A stretch of DNA of 50,806 nucleotides from an uncultured Chlorobiaceae bacterium (GTDB lineage: Bacteria > Bacteroidota > Chlorobiia > Chlorobiales > Chlorobiaceae): contig CAISRC010000084.1 of NCBI GenBank assembly GCA_903887845.1, forward strand, positions 1-50,806, given 5' to 3'. The notes under the pieces are model-generated. The model was given only the letters and a program-made list of their open reading frames with translations, did no database searches and was not told the origin of the DNA. Shown one piece after another: positions 20,390-30,447 of this stretch. The position numbers and the translations under genes are program-made. The stretch's first letter is position 1, and every line of letters begins with the position of its first letter.

Positions 20390-21195
20390 TCGAGCTCGAA
20401 CCGGATCGGCACAGTAAACCACACTTTTATGGGACTGCCGTTCTGTATCCCTGGATAGTATTTCGATTCCATCACGGACTTGATGGCTACGGCATCAAAC
20501 ACTTCGCAGTCGGCAGGGATACGTTTCATGACCTTTGCCTTGAGTGCCCGACCATCTTCAGAAATAAGAACACTGACAAAAACCTTTCCTTTAATGCCAG
20601 CGATTCTTGCCATCTCGGGGTAAAGCGGTTTTTTCTGCTCAAGAAAGCCCGGCATTTTTTCGCAGGGAACAAACATCGGAACTTCATCGCCTGATGCCGC
20701 GCCACCAGATCCCGACCCTTGGGTCTGAATAGCCTGTTTCAGCTCTTTCTGGGTTGCAATGGTCTGTTCCGGAGGAACCTCATCCTGACTGACCTTTTTA
20801 ATTTTGCCAACGCTCGGTGGAACAGGAACTGCAGGAGATGAAGGAGTCACAGGAACGGGCTCAGGGATATTAAGCGGCGGAGGGGGTGGAAGCTGCGTCA
20901 CACTGGTAACAACTTCATAACACTCAACCATTGGCTTATCATCCTTGCCAAACAATCCGGTCAATGAGACCAGACGCTGCCAATTGGCGGTAACCAGCCA
21001 GAACACTCCAAGAATAGCGATGGCAACAAGAACTCCGTGAGTAAGAAAAAGATGGGCTTGACGCCTCAACACAAGGTTGCCATAAGGCAACTTGCGCAAA
21101 CGGTCGGTATCAAGAAACTGCTCCCCGAATGACCATGACGACAGGGCTTTTTTGCGAAACGTTTCCTGATGTATTTTTTTTAATGTTGAAGACAC
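20386..21195 (-). CDS. tonB: TonB-family energy transducer
   Basis: Inner-membrane protein that passes proton-motive energy to outer-membrane receptors. The 269 residues have a cytoplasmic N-terminus, one membrane segment near 47-67 (LFLTHGVLVAIAILGVFWLV) and a Pro-rich stretch (QLPPPPPLNIPEPVPV and following). The C-terminal TonB domain contains YPEMARIAGIKGKVFVSVLI and ends IRFELD. The long basic N-terminal tail before the helix is unlike E. coli TonB and more like Bacteroidetes/Chlorobi forms. It is the last gene of an exbB-exbD-exbD-tonB operon. No TonB-dependent receptor lies nearby. Confidence 0.88.
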   Translation of the reverse strand: MSSTLKKIHQETFRKKALSSWSFGEQFLDTDRLRKLPYGNLVLRRQAHLFLTHGVLVAIAILGVFWLVTANWQRLVSLTGLFGKDDKPMVECYEVVTSVTQLPPPPPLNIPEPVPVTPSSPAVPVPPSVGKIKKVSQDEVPPEQTIATQKELKQAIQTQGSGSGGAASGDEVPMFVPCEKMPGFLEQKKPLYPEMARIAGIKGKVFVSVLISEDGRALKAKVMKRIPADCEVFDAVAIKSVMESKYYPGIQNGSPIKVWFTVPIRFELD

Positions 21196-21224
21196 CTGAA
21201 GGAACTCCTTTGCTGATTGCAGCC

Positions 21225-21749
21225 TTAAATAGCTCTTTGTATTTCGAGTGCATCCTGCTCAGTATAATCATCCAGGCTGAACCGGTCTATTTTCATGAGG
21301 TTCAACTCATCAATAATATCGACAAGATGACGGTACTTTGCTTTTTCACTTATTTTAACGACAATCACCAGTTTCTCGTTTGACCTTGTCTGCTGCCTCA
21401 GAAGCTGGCGCAACTCAACACTCAAGGCCAGTCGGCGGGTATCACGACTATCGTAAAGGGAAATTCTTCTTGGCACATTCTCCCCCAGAGAATAATAAGC
21501 CATCGCATCATCAGCAATCCTCAACGTCAGAACATTGTTTTCCGCAACCCTCACTTCGGTTTTTTCCGGCGGAATATTGATCTCCATGGTGTTGGATTTT
21601 GAAAAGGTCGTCGTGAGCATAAAAAAGGTCAGAAGGAGAAATGCCACATCAACCATCGGAGTCATGTCAAGATGAAACCCAATCCTTTTTGACTGCCGTC
21701 TTCCTTTTTTTTTATGGCGTCGCCCAGTGGGAGAATCAACAATACCCAT
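21225..21749 (-). CDS. exbD: ExbD-type proton channel protein, second copy
   Basis: A 174-residue biopolymer-transport protein with a basic N-terminus, a single helix starting [18 protein letters not shown] that holds the proton-binding aspartate, and a periplasmic domain. It shares the helix almost exactly with the preceding exbD, but the periplasmic domains differ, so the two probably form mixed or alternative assemblies. Two bases separate it from the upstream exbD. Confidence 0.88.
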   Translation of the reverse strand: MGIVDSPTGRRHKKKGRRQSKRIGFHLDMTPMVDVAFLLLTFFMLTTTFSKSNTMEINIPPEKTEVRVAENNVLTLRIADDAMAYYSLGENVPRRISLYDSRDTRRLALSVELRQLLRQQTRSNEKLVIVVKISEKAKYRHLVDIIDELNLMKIDRFSLDDYTEQDALEIQRAI

Positions 21750-21751
21750 AA

Positions 21752-22285
21752 TCAGCGAACCTCCTTTTCAAGAACGGTAATCAGGTTAAAGGTGAGCAAA
21801 TTTGCCTTTTTATAGACCTTGATGACCTGGTTCACGGCGTCAAAACCGGCATCAGCATCGGCCCTGATAACTGGCCGGAGCTTTTGATTGGCAAAGCGCG
21901 CCATAACGACAAATTTGTCAAGTTCACCTGGCTCAACCCGAAAATTTTCTGCCAGTTTAAAGCTCTTCAGAGAGTCAGCAATCGCAACTGCAGAAAAGCC
22001 CGCAGCCTGAAGTTTCGATTTTACAACGGCGTTGAAAATTTTCTCCCTTGATTGCTGCGAGGAAACACCCATAAAAAAAGTATTGTTTCGACTCACCGTC
22101 ACCGTCAGAACATCTGATTCAGGAAGCTTGAGCTGCGAATGAGATGAAGGAAGATCAATCTTCACCACCTCAGGAGGACGAAACTTGGTGGTCAGCATGA
22201 AAAAGGTCAAAAGAAGAAATGCAACATCCACCATCGGCGTCATATCGATCCGGAAGCCTACCCGTTTAGCCTTGATTCTCGACAT
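21752..22285 (-). CDS. exbD: ExbD-type proton channel protein, first copy
   Basis: A 177-residue ExbD-family protein with the helix [18 protein letters not shown], including the conserved Asp, and a periplasmic part distinct from the following paralogue. The start codon touches the stop of exbB (one-base overlap), so translation is coupled. Two ExbDs with one ExbB and one TonB is an arrangement also found in other Bacteroidetes/Chlorobi genomes. Confidence 0.88.
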   Translation of the reverse strand: MSRIKAKRVGFRIDMTPMVDVAFLLLTFFMLTTKFRPPEVVKIDLPSSHSQLKLPESDVLTVTVSRNNTFFMGVSSQQSREKIFNAVVKSKLQAAGFSAVAIADSLKSFKLAENFRVEPGELDKFVVMARFANQKLRPVIRADADAGFDAVNQVIKVYKKANLLTFNLITVLEKEVR

Positions 22286-23034
22286 CAGCGATCCGATTTA
22301 CCGGTTCCAAGAGTCTGTATGATGTAGAATGCTGCCTCATCAATCATATAGCTGAAGCGGTCGACCCTGCTGGTAAAAACGTTATAGGCAATGATACCTG
22401 TAATACCACCAAAAATACCAAGAGCTGTATTAAACAAAGCCTCAGAGATCCCAAGCGAGAGCTGAACTGCATCAGGCGCACCGCTTGTCGCCATTGCTGC
22501 AAATGCCCGAATCATGCCCAGCGTTGTTCCAAGCAATCCGACCATGGTGGAAATGGATGCAATGGTAGAAATTGCCACAAGATTATTTTCAAGAAGGGGC
22601 ATTTCCATGATGGTGGCCTCCTCAACCGCCTTTTCCATCTCACTGATCTTTTTCTCCCGATCCGTGACATTATAATCAGAGAGTTTTTTATAACGGTCAA
22701 GAACCGCACGAAGCACTGCAGCAAGCGAGCTTTGATGGTCGTCACATTTTGCAATAGCCTGATCTATTGATCCGTTATCGATATCCTGTTTGAGACTGTG
22801 AACAAATTCAGGAATATTGCCCTTTCCCGAAGCCTTATTCAGGGCGATGATACGTTCCACAGTATAGGCAATCACCATCAGGATCAATGACATAAGGACG
22901 GAAACAACCGGACCTCCCTTCCAGATTGCGTGAAAAATTGACTCCGGCGGAGTCGTGCCCATCCATACATAGAACCCCAGAGAAACCGCGTAGGTTACAA
23001 CAATGAGCAGACCGGTAAAAAAACCCTGTTTCAT
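22285..23034 (-). CDS. exbB: MotA/TolQ/ExbB proton channel protein
   Basis: A 249-residue inner-membrane protein. The first membrane segment is near residues 6-24, a second near 41-62, and the two conserved channel helices follow (NNLVAISTIASISTMVGLLG with TTLGMIRAFAAMA, then SEALFNTALGIFGGITGIIA). This is the ExbB/TolQ fold, which with ExbD forms the proton channel driving TonB. First gene of the operon, divergent from dnaG across 272 bases. Confidence 0.9.
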   Translation of the reverse strand: MKQGFFTGLLIVVTYAVSLGFYVWMGTTPPESIFHAIWKGGPVVSVLMSLILMVIAYTVERIIALNKASGKGNIPEFVHSLKQDIDNGSIDQAIAKCDDHQSSLAAVLRAVLDRYKKLSDYNVTDREKKISEMEKAVEEATIMEMPLLENNLVAISTIASISTMVGLLGTTLGMIRAFAAMATSGAPDAVQLSLGISEALFNTALGIFGGITGIIAYNVFTSRVDRFSYMIDEAAFYIIQTLGTGKSDR

Positions 23035-23306
23035 AGACTCTTGATTGTTTTGACTATCCTGAAGATAAACGAAGCATTATGAACCACGATGTAATTTGCT
23101 ATACTATAGCTCATCGTTGAAAGTCACCGCAAACCGCTCTGCCTGAACCCCATCAGAGTCTGAAAAGAGAGCTGATCGCCAACTCTGGCTATAAAGCGAT
23201 ACTATATGGTGTTCAATTTAGTAAATAAGCTTGTTATTTTTTAACCGTAATCATTGATCAAAAGAAAAAAGAACGTGTTCAGCCAACAATTTCACAGACA
23301 GCGAAG

Positions 23307-25208
23307 ATGCGCATGATCCCTCCTGCGACTATCGATGAAGTCCGGCAAGCGGCAGACATTGTTGATATTATCTCTGATTATGTGACGCTTCAGCCTTCAG
23401 GACGCAACTTTAAAGCCCTCTCTCCTTTTACTGTTGAGAAAACCCCTTCATTTATTGTTTCGCCTGAAAAACAGCTCTACAAATGTTTTTCAACGGGCAA
23501 AGGTGGCAATGTTTTTTCCTTTGTTATGGAGATGGAAAAGGTATCCTTTCCTGAAGCACTCGAACTGGTGGCAAAGCGAACGGGTATCGATATCAGCCAA
23601 TATACCAAAAAAAAGGAGCCGCAATCAGCGCATGAAGAGAGCCTGACCGATATCCTCCGCTGGGCAGCCAGGTTCTATCATGAAACACTGAAGCGCCAGG
23701 CGGGCAAGACAGGGCACACCTATCTTGCCACTGAACGGGCTCTTTCGGAACAAACCATCCAGACTTTTGGTCTCGGCTATGCTCCTGACGCATGGGACAA
23801 TCTCTTCATTGAGGCACAACGGACCGGAATTGCACAGAAGCACCTGCTTGATCTTGGCCTTATAACCGCCAATAAGCAGAAAAACTCCTGTTATGACACC
23901 TTTCGCAACAGGGTGATCTTTCCAATTTTTTCAGTCGGAGGACAGGTTGTCGGTTTTGGAGGACGCACCCTGCTGAGTGACCCTCAGACGCCGAAATACC
24001 TGAATTCCTCAGAGAGCAAGCTGTTTGAAAAATCAAAACTTCTTTACGGACTTCATGCCGCCAAAAATGAAATCCGGCGACTGGAAACCGCAATACTTGT
24101 TGAAGGGTACATGGATGTTCTTGCCCTGCACCAGGCAGGAATGACCAATGCTGTAGCCTCATGCGGCACATCGCTGACACGCTATCAGGCAAAGGTGCTT
24201 CATCATTACACAAAACGTGTCTTGTTTATGTACGACGCTGACAGGGCCGGTCAAAAATCAATGATGAGCGGCATTGACACGTTGCTTTCCGAAAACATCA
24301 CTCCCTATGTGATTATTCTTCCTGAGGGTGACGACCCTGATAGTTTTGTGCGTCGTGAAGGGAGGAAAAATTTCCTGCAGTTTACCGAAAAAAACATGCT
24401 TTCGTTTCAGGATTTTCAAATCCGATTTTTCATGGAATCGGGAAATTTCGCACAGCCTGATCTGAAATCGAAAGTGATACGGGCAATGGCGCACACCATT
24501 TCACTGGTTCCCGACCGTATCCGGCGGGAGTTGTATCTCCAGGATCTCTCAAAAAAACTTGCGCTCAGCCTGCCAGCTCTCCAGGAACTGCTCGACAGAG
24601 AAGAGAGTGCGACCGATAAAAAAAGAGTGTCATTCGAAAACCGTCAGGAGGTTCAGCCGCACCGCAAACCTGCGTCGAAGATTTCAGTGCCGGAAAAAAC
24701 TTTTTTAAAAGCCCTGCTGGAAAGCACCAGCTACGGAAATGCTGTTCTTGAATTTGCAGCATCACATGAAAAGATGCTGGAGCTGCCGCACAAAGAGGCT
24801 CAAGAAATATTTACCCATCTGATCCACCGTTACCACGAGATTGCTGACAATCCGGAAGAACGGATTGACATTACCTCTGAAATAAGCTCTTTCCACAATC
24901 CTGAATCACGGGATCTTGCATCCGGCCTGCTGATTGACCCTCCGGTCAGCAATAAATGGCTTGAGCAATCCGACGTCCACGCCGATAACGCAAAACGCTG
25001 CCTTGCGATGTTCCTTGACGCGTTTAAAAACCTTATTCTTGAACCGCTTGTCCATCAGAAAAACGTACTCACTGAAAAGATACGTCTTGAAAACGATACC
25101 GATCGTGAGATTGAACTGTCAAGGGAAAAGATCATCCTTGATAAAAAAATCAGGAAAACCTCTCATGAGCTCAAACGTATGATCACAAGCATTCTCGAAA
25201 AAAGTTAG
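23307..25208 (+). CDS. dnaG: DNA primase DnaG with degenerate zinc site
   Basis: Makes RNA primers at the replication fork. Of 633 residues, the N-terminal domain has the family core (EKTPSFIVSPEKQLYKCF). However, the four zinc ligands Cys-His-Cys-Cys are replaced: Ser39, Thr42, Cys60 and Thr63, so only Cys60 remains. The TOPRIM catalytic core is intact (VEGYMDVLALHQAG with Glu, and MYDADRAGQ with the metal-binding aspartates). The C-terminal part should bind the DnaB helicase. ATG at 23307 or the next ATG two codons on could be the start. It is a single gene, convergent with glyA. Confidence 0.93.
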   Translation: MRMIPPATIDEVRQAADIVDIISDYVTLQPSGRNFKALSPFTVEKTPSFIVSPEKQLYKCFSTGKGGNVFSFVMEMEKVSFPEALELVAKRTGIDISQYTKKKEPQSAHEESLTDILRWAARFYHETLKRQAGKTGHTYLATERALSEQTIQTFGLGYAPDAWDNLFIEAQRTGIAQKHLLDLGLITANKQKNSCYDTFRNRVIFPIFSVGGQVVGFGGRTLLSDPQTPKYLNSSESKLFEKSKLLYGLHAAKNEIRRLETAILVEGYMDVLALHQAGMTNAVASCGTSLTRYQAKVLHHYTKRVLFMYDADRAGQKSMMSGIDTLLSENITPYVIILPEGDDPDSFVRREGRKNFLQFTEKNMLSFQDFQIRFFMESGNFAQPDLKSKVIRAMAHTISLVPDRIRRELYLQDLSKKLALSLPALQELLDREESATDKKRVSFENRQEVQPHRKPASKISVPEKTFLKALLESTSYGNAVLEFAASHEKMLELPHKEAQEIFTHLIHRYHEIADNPEERIDITSEISSFHNPESRDLASGLLIDPPVSNKWLEQSDVHADNAKRCLAMFLDAFKNLILEPLVHQKNVLTEKIRLENDTDREIELSREKIILDKKIRKTSHELKRMITSILEKS

Positions 25209-25238
25209 CCTCCCCTTACCCAAAGTATGGGGAGGCTA
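25206..25238. terminator. Hairpin between convergent dnaG and glyA
   Basis: A perfect 10-bp stem (TAGCCTCCCC at 25206-25215 with GGGGAGGCTA at 25229-25238) overlaps the dnaG stop codon and lies before the glyA stop on the other strand. No T run follows. It probably acts as a shared transcript end. Confidence 0.5.
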
Positions 25239-25256
25239 TAACCCCTGTTACTCACC

Positions 25257-26573
25257 TTACACGCTGTATCCCTCAATAGGATGACTCAGGCAGAGTTCCC
25301 TTATTTCCTGTCTGACTGTGCGACAGATATCCGCGATATCCGGCTTGGCTGCAGAAGCGATCACCCTGTCGATAAGGCTGGCAATCGTCTTGCACTCCTC
25401 TTCCTTCATACCCCGAGTGGTCATGGCGGGAGTACCTATCCGGATGCCGCTGGTGACAAAGGGAGACTTGTCATCAAAAGGAACCATATTCTTGTTAACA
25501 GTAATACCTGCTTCATGCAGAAGGTTTTCGGTAACTTTGCCGGTAACATTCTTGCTGCGCAGATCAAGCAGCATAAGATGGTTTTTGGTTCCGCCGCTCA
25601 CGATATTGTAACCGAGGCCAAGAAACTTGTCAGCCATCACTGAGGCGTTTTTTATGACTTGGGCTGCATATTCCCGGAAGGCCGGCTGCAATGCTTCACC
25701 AAAAGCAACAGCCTTGCCTGCAATAATATGCATCAGCGGCCCACCCTGAATACCCGGCATCACTTCAGCATCCATCACCTCAGACATCATTTTCAGGCGT
25801 GAGCCGCTCTTGGTCTTGATGGTAATGCCCATAGGATTCTCAAAGTCGCTGCCCATCATAATCATGCCTCCCCGCGGACCACGAAGAGTCTTGTGGGTGG
25901 TGGTGGTCACAAAATGACAATGCGGCATAGGGTCGCCCAGAAAACCTGCCGCAATAAGGCCGGCAGGATGAGCGATATCTGCCATCAAAAACGCACCAAT
26001 CCTGTCGGCAATAGCTCTGAATGCCTTCACATCAAAACCCTGGGAATAAGCGCTTGCACCACAGATAATCAGTTTTGGACGAACCTGCAAGGCAAGCTCT
26101 TCAACTTTATTCATATCAATGCGGCCAGTCTCGGGATCGACACCGTAAGAGTGCGCATCGAACATCTGGCCAGAAAAATTTACTGAACTGCCGTGGGTCA
26201 GATGCCCTCCGTGAGAGAGATCAAGTCCCATGATCCGGTCACCGGGTTTCAAAACCGAAAAGAGTACTGCCATGTTGGCGCTTGAACCAGAGTGCGGCTG
26301 CACATTGACATATTCACAGCCAAACAATTTTTTGGCACGGTCACGGGCAAGATTTTCAGCCACATCAACATATTCACAGCCACCGTAATAGCGTTTACCG
26401 GGATAGCCCTCTGCATATTTATTAGTCATTACTGATCCACAGGCCTGCATCACAGCACGGCTGGTGAAGTTTTCCGAAGCGATAAGCTCAAGTGTTTCAG
26501 TCTGCCGCGTCATTTCACTGGCAATCGAGTCAAAGAGCTCTTTATCCTGCCTCTGAAGGATATCTGTATCCAT
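25257..26573 (-). CDS. glyA: Serine hydroxymethyltransferase
   Basis: PLP enzyme that interconverts serine and glycine and loads tetrahydrofolate with one-carbon units. The 438 residues are close to the usual ~417 plus a short C-terminal extension. Motifs are [34 protein letters not shown], and [16 protein letters not shown] with the Schiff-base lysine. It lies directly downstream of ribBA on the minus strand (29-base gap), so the two may be co-transcribed. Confidence 0.95.
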   Translation of the reverse strand: MDTDILQRQDKELFDSIASEMTRQTETLELIASENFTSRAVMQACGSVMTNKYAEGYPGKRYYGGCEYVDVAENLARDRAKKLFGCEYVNVQPHSGSSANMAVLFSVLKPGDRIMGLDLSHGGHLTHGSSVNFSGQMFDAHSYGVDPETGRIDMNKVEELALQVRPKLIICGASAYSQGFDVKAFRAIADRIGAFLMADIAHPAGLIAAGFLGDPMPHCHFVTTTTHKTLRGPRGGMIMMGSDFENPMGITIKTKSGSRLKMMSEVMDAEVMPGIQGGPLMHIIAGKAVAFGEALQPAFREYAAQVIKNASVMADKFLGLGYNIVSGGTKNHLMLLDLRSKNVTGKVTENLLHEAGITVNKNMVPFDDKSPFVTSGIRIGTPAMTTRGMKEEECKTIASLIDRVIASAAKPDIADICRTVRQEIRELCLSHPIEGYSV

Positions 26574-26602
26574 CGTTTCTCAGTCCTTTTCCTGACGGAA
26601 TT

Positions 26603-27862
26603 TTACGTGTTGGGATTTGCTTTTTCAAAATAACGACTTTCGGCGCCGCATGAACAACCAATCATATGGCCAAGCTTATCACGTTTTGTGTCCAGATAGC
26701 TTTGATTCATGGGATTTGGTGCAATTTCAAGAGAAATTCGTTCAACAATCTCCAGACCATAGCCCTCAAGACCGACCACTTTTTTAGGATTATTGGTCAT
26801 GAGCTTCATTTTCCTGACACCAAGATCCTTGAGAATCTGGGCGCCGATACCGTAGTCGCGAAGATCAGCCTTGAAACCGAGCTTTTCATTGGCCTCAACA
26901 GTATCGAACCCCTCATCCTGAAGGTTATAGGCCTTGAGTTTATTGATCAGACCAATGCCCCGGCCCTCCTGCATGAGATAAATCAATACGCCCCGGCCCT
27001 CCTTTTCTATCATGCTGAGTGCTGAAGCAAGCTGGTTGCCGCAATCACAACGCAATGACGCAAAGGTATCGCCGGTGGCACACTGCGAGTGAACCCTTAC
27101 AAGAACCGGCTCATCAGTGGTAACATCACCCTTCACAAAAGCAATATGGTTCTGCTGATCGGTGAACGATTCGTAGGCAATAAGCCTGAACTCACCATAA
27201 GCAGTCGGCAGCCTTGATTCAACAGCCCGGTTGACGAGTTTGTTGCGCTTCATCTGATAGGCAACAAGTTCCTTGATGGTGATAAGCTTCAGTCCGAATT
27301 TCGCTTTAAGTTTGATAAGTTCAGGAAGCCTGGCCATACTGCCATCGTCATTCAGGATCTCACAGAGCAGCCCGACCGGACTGCAGCCGGCAAGACGGGC
27401 CAGATCAACAGCAGCTTCAGTATGCCCCACGCGCCTGAGAACGCCGCCATCCATTGCCCGGAGAGGAAAAATATGGCCCGGACGGGAAAAATCGTCTGCC
27501 TTCGACAACGGATCACCAAGCATCTTGATCGTCATGGTGCGGTCATAGACTGAAATACCTGTGGTGACACCCTCAGCAATCGCATCCACAGAAACCGTAA
27601 AGTTAGTTTCATGCTGGGAGGTGTTTCTCTGCACCATCGGATCAAGCTGCAGCTCTTTTGCTCGCTTCATGGTTACTGCCACGCAAAGAAGACCTCGCGC
27701 CTCCCTGGTAATAAAATTGATCATTTCATTGGTCACCAGTTCTGCGGCACCGATAAAATCACCTTCATCCTCACGATCCTCATCATCGATGACAATAACA
27801 AGCTTGCCCTGCCGAATATCTTCGAGAGCGGCATCTATTGAATCAAAATTTTTTTTATACAT
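26603..27862 (-). CDS. ribBA: Bifunctional DHBP synthase / GTP cyclohydrolase II
   Basis: Provides both precursors of riboflavin. The N-terminal half is 3,4-dihydroxy-2-butanone-4-phosphate synthase, with the acidic loop [16 protein letters not shown]. The C-terminal half is GTP cyclohydrolase II, with the zinc cysteines in [10 protein letters not shown] and LRCDCGNQL and the GTP site [14 protein letters not shown]. The open frame extends upstream to 27997, but ATG 27862 ([17 protein letters not shown]) gives the normal family start and a 419-residue protein. No FMN riboswitch is recognisable in the 226-base divergent gap to carB. Confidence 0.93.
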   Translation of the reverse strand: MYKKNFDSIDAALEDIRQGKLVIVIDDEDREDEGDFIGAAELVTNEMINFITREARGLLCVAVTMKRAKELQLDPMVQRNTSQHETNFTVSVDAIAEGVTTGISVYDRTMTIKMLGDPLSKADDFSRPGHIFPLRAMDGGVLRRVGHTEAAVDLARLAGCSPVGLLCEILNDDGSMARLPELIKLKAKFGLKLITIKELVAYQMKRNKLVNRAVESRLPTAYGEFRLIAYESFTDQQNHIAFVKGDVTTDEPVLVRVHSQCATGDTFASLRCDCGNQLASALSMIEKEGRGVLIYLMQEGRGIGLINKLKAYNLQDEGFDTVEANEKLGFKADLRDYGIGAQILKDLGVRKMKLMTNNPKKVVGLEGYGLEIVERISLEIAPNPMNQSYLDTKRDKLGHMIGCSCGAESRYFEKANPNT

Positions 27863-27980
27863 ACGTCTTATTACACCTTTTTTCGAACCTGACAGCATAC
27901 GATGAACAGGTAATGTAAAAAAATCCTGACCTATTTTCAGAGAGTGAAAAAAGAAGATAGAGAAGGGGGAACCGGCAACT

Positions 27981-28008
27981 TTGAGAAGGATATGCATTTT
28001 TGTATAAT
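27981..28008 (+). promoter_or_regulatory. Sigma-70-type promoter for the carB C-half gene
   Basis: TTGAGA (27981-27986), a 16-base spacer and a perfect TATAAT (28003-28008) lie 80 bases upstream of the ATG at 28089. This is the best match to a vegetative promoter seen in the window. It supports independent expression of the half-length carB gene. Confidence 0.55.
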
Positions 28009-28088
28009 GCTCCGGCTTTTATATCAAGAGGTGAATTATTACCTTTACACAACTCTTTCCTGAAGCATCTTAAAACTATTGAGATTGC

Positions 28089-29948
28089 ATGACCATTCAA
28101 GCTTCCGACCTTACGCAGGATGTTATAGACCTTTCCCGGAAATTTCCTGAAGAGTGGCTTCTGAAAGCCAAACAAAACGGATTTTCTGATTTTCAGCTTG
28201 CTAATATTTTCAATACTGTAGAACCCTCCATTCGAGCACTCAGAAAACATTATGGCATTGAATCCGTCTTCAAGACAGTCGACACCTGTGCAGCGGAATT
28301 TGACGCTAAAACACCTTACCATTATTCAACCTACGAAGAGGAAAACGAATCCGTTTCATCTGATCGCAAAAAAGTCATCATCCTTGGCGGAGGTCCCAAC
28401 CGGATAGGTCAGGGAATCGAATTTGACTACTGTTGTGTTCAGGCCGTTTTCGCACTCAGAGAGGCGGGCTATGAGACAATTATGGTCAACTGTAATCCTG
28501 AAACCGTTTCGACAGACTACGATATTGCAGACAAGCTCTACTTTGAACCGCTCACTTTTGAAGACACCATCCGCATCATTGAACATGAAAAGCCTCTCGG
28601 AGTTATCGTCAGCTTTGGAGGCCAGACGCCCCTGAAGCTCTCGACCAAACTTCATGAAGCAGGTGTCACCATTCTCGGCACTTCATCAAAAGGCATTGAC
28701 CTTGCAGAAGACCGCAAAAAATTTGGCGCTCTTCTTGAACAGCTTGCTATTCCCCATCCTGAGTACGGAACCGCCGTAAGCTTTGAGGAAGCCAAGGAGA
28801 TCACCCGGAGAATCGGCTACCCTGCACTGGTCAGGCCAAGTTACGTACTGGGCGGACGGGCAATGAAAATTGTCTACAATGATGACTCTCTCAAAGAATA
28901 TGTCGATCAGGCGCTTTTCATTACCGAAAAGTATCCGCTGCTGGTAGACCGTTTTCTTGAAACCGCAGTGGAATTTGATATTGATGCCATTGCCGATACC
29001 ACTGACTGCGTCATCAGCGGTATCATGCAGCATGTTGAGGCAGCAGGCATACACAGCGGTGACTCCACCTCTATTCTGCCCTATCATAACATCAGTCAGA
29101 ATGTTATTGCCACAATGAAGGCATATACCAAAACCCTTGCAACAAATCTTAAGGTCGTAGGGTTAATGAATATCCAGTATGCCGTCCAGAACGAAAGTGT
29201 CTATGTGATTGAGGTCAATCCGAGAGCAAGTCGGACAGTTCCTTTTGTCGGCAAGGCAACCGCCATTCCGGTCGTCAAAATAGCCACCCGCGTTATGCTT
29301 GGCGAAAAGCTCAGCGATCTGCGCAAAGAGTATGACCTGAAAGATTGTGATGAGCTCGGCATGAAGCATCTGGCCATTAAGGAGCCTGTCTTCCCATTCT
29401 CAAAATTTGTCAAATCCGGTGTTTATCTCGGCCCTGAAATGCGCTCGACCGGTGAAGCAATGAGCCTTGCTGAAGAGTTTCCAGAGGCCTTTGCCAAAGC
29501 CTATCAGGCAGCAAGCATGCAGCTCCCTCTCTCCGGCGCAGTCTTCATCAGTGTTAACGACCAGGACAAAAACCAGCGCATTATCGCCATTGCAAAGGCG
29601 CTGTTCCGCATGGACTTTGATCTGGTGGCAACCGCTGGCACACACCAGTTCCTGACTGACAACGGAATCGAATGCAAAAAAGTCTTCAAGGTCGGGGAAG
29701 AGGGACGGCCCAACATCTTTGACATTATCAAGCACGGAAAAATCAACTTTGTCATCAACACACCGAGAGGCGAAAAAGCGCTGCACGACGAAGAGGCTAT
29801 CGGCGCAGCATCGGTGCTGAGCAATGTACCGTTTGTGACCACCATCGAGGCTGCAGAGGCATCAGTACAGGCTATTGACTGTATCCGCCACCAGGAGTTC
29901 GGTGTTAAAAGTCTTCAGGAGTACGCATCCTACCGCAACAAAGCCTAA
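28089..29948 (+). CDS. carB: Carbamoyl-phosphate synthase large subunit, C-terminal half as a separate gene
   Basis: CarB is normally ~1070 residues with two ATP-grasp halves. This 619-residue protein matches only the second part. It begins in the oligomerisation domain (KQNGFSDFQLANIF, VDTCAAEFDAKTPY) and continues through the carbamate-phosphorylating ATP-grasp domain (GGGPNRIGQGIEFDYCC, VNCNPETVSTDYD, RPSYVLGGRAM, VIEVNPRASRT). It ends with the MGS-like allosteric domain. Upstream is the divergent ribBA gene, so the N-terminal half must lie elsewhere. An ATG, a good promoter and an intact frame argue for a true split gene, as known for some other prokaryotes, not a truncation. It serves arginine and pyrimidine synthesis. 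Confidence 0.9.
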   Translation: MTIQASDLTQDVIDLSRKFPEEWLLKAKQNGFSDFQLANIFNTVEPSIRALRKHYGIESVFKTVDTCAAEFDAKTPYHYSTYEEENESVSSDRKKVIILGGGPNRIGQGIEFDYCCVQAVFALREAGYETIMVNCNPETVSTDYDIADKLYFEPLTFEDTIRIIEHEKPLGVIVSFGGQTPLKLSTKLHEAGVTILGTSSKGIDLAEDRKKFGALLEQLAIPHPEYGTAVSFEEAKEITRRIGYPALVRPSYVLGGRAMKIVYNDDSLKEYVDQALFITEKYPLLVDRFLETAVEFDIDAIADTTDCVISGIMQHVEAAGIHSGDSTSILPYHNISQNVIATMKAYTKTLATNLKVVGLMNIQYAVQNESVYVIEVNPRASRTVPFVGKATAIPVVKIATRVMLGEKLSDLRKEYDLKDCDELGMKHLAIKEPVFPFSKFVKSGVYLGPEMRSTGEAMSLAEEFPEAFAKAYQAASMQLPLSGAVFISVNDQDKNQRIIAIAKALFRMDFDLVATAGTHQFLTDNGIECKKVFKVGEEGRPNIFDIIKHGKINFVINTPRGEKALHDEEAIGAASVLSNVPFVTTIEAAEASVQAIDCIRHQEFGVKSLQEYASYRNKA

Positions 29949-29955
29949 CACATCC

Positions 29956-30438
29956 ATGATCATGCCTGAACAAATTCAGCAACATCTCGAAGAGTCCATA
30001 CAGCTTGAATTGAACCTCGCAAAACTCTACACCATCTTCAGTGACTGTTTGTCGGATGATGAGGATTTCTGGTGGGATCTTGCTATGGAAGAACAAGGCC
30101 ACGCCTCCCTTCTGCAGCAGGAGAAAAAGCAACCCCAGCAAAAAGAGTTCTTTCCGGAAAATCTTCTGGCCAAAGATCTGCAATCCCTTATCGATACCAA
30201 TACAAAAATTTCAGCACTGATCGATACCTGCTCGTCCAAGCCTCCATTAAGAGCGGACGCATTCAATATCGCATACGATCTTGAAATGGCTGCAGGAGAA
30301 TCGCATTTTCAGCAATTTCTCGATAGCCCGACAAGCTCATTTTCTGCCAATATTTTTAAACAACTGAATCAGGAAGACCGCGATCATGCCGAAAGAATCC
30401 TTCAGTACATGAAAGAAAATAAAATTAACAAACAGTAA
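29956..30438 (+). CDS. Ferritin-like (rubrerythrin-type) four-helix protein
   Basis: A ~160-residue helical protein with the spacing of iron ligands seen in rubrerythrin/ferritin-like domains: an early Glu in ESIQLELNLAKLY, then EEQGHASLL (ExxH), a Glu in NIAYDLEMAAGESHF, and QEDRDHAERIL near the end. There is no rubredoxin-like Cys4 tail. It probably binds a di-iron centre for oxidative-stress or iron handling, but that is inference. The frame is open from 29875 inside carB. ATG 29956 (or 29962) gives the sensible start eight bases after the carB stop, so it is likely co-transcribed. Confidence 0.7.
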   Translation: MIMPEQIQQHLEESIQLELNLAKLYTIFSDCLSDDEDFWWDLAMEEQGHASLLQQEKKQPQQKEFFPENLLAKDLQSLIDTNTKISALIDTCSSKPPLRADAFNIAYDLEMAAGESHFQQFLDSPTSSFSANIFKQLNQEDRDHAERILQYMKENKINKQ

Positions 30439-30447
30439 ACCCGCCTT

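Noticed and set aside
27863-28088. Possible FMN riboswitch before ribBA
   Set aside because: The conserved sequence blocks of the FMN element were not found in the 226-base gap.
29875-29955. Longer start for the ferritin-like gene inside carB
   Set aside because: The extra residues are a shadow of carB; ATG 29956 gives the family-like start.
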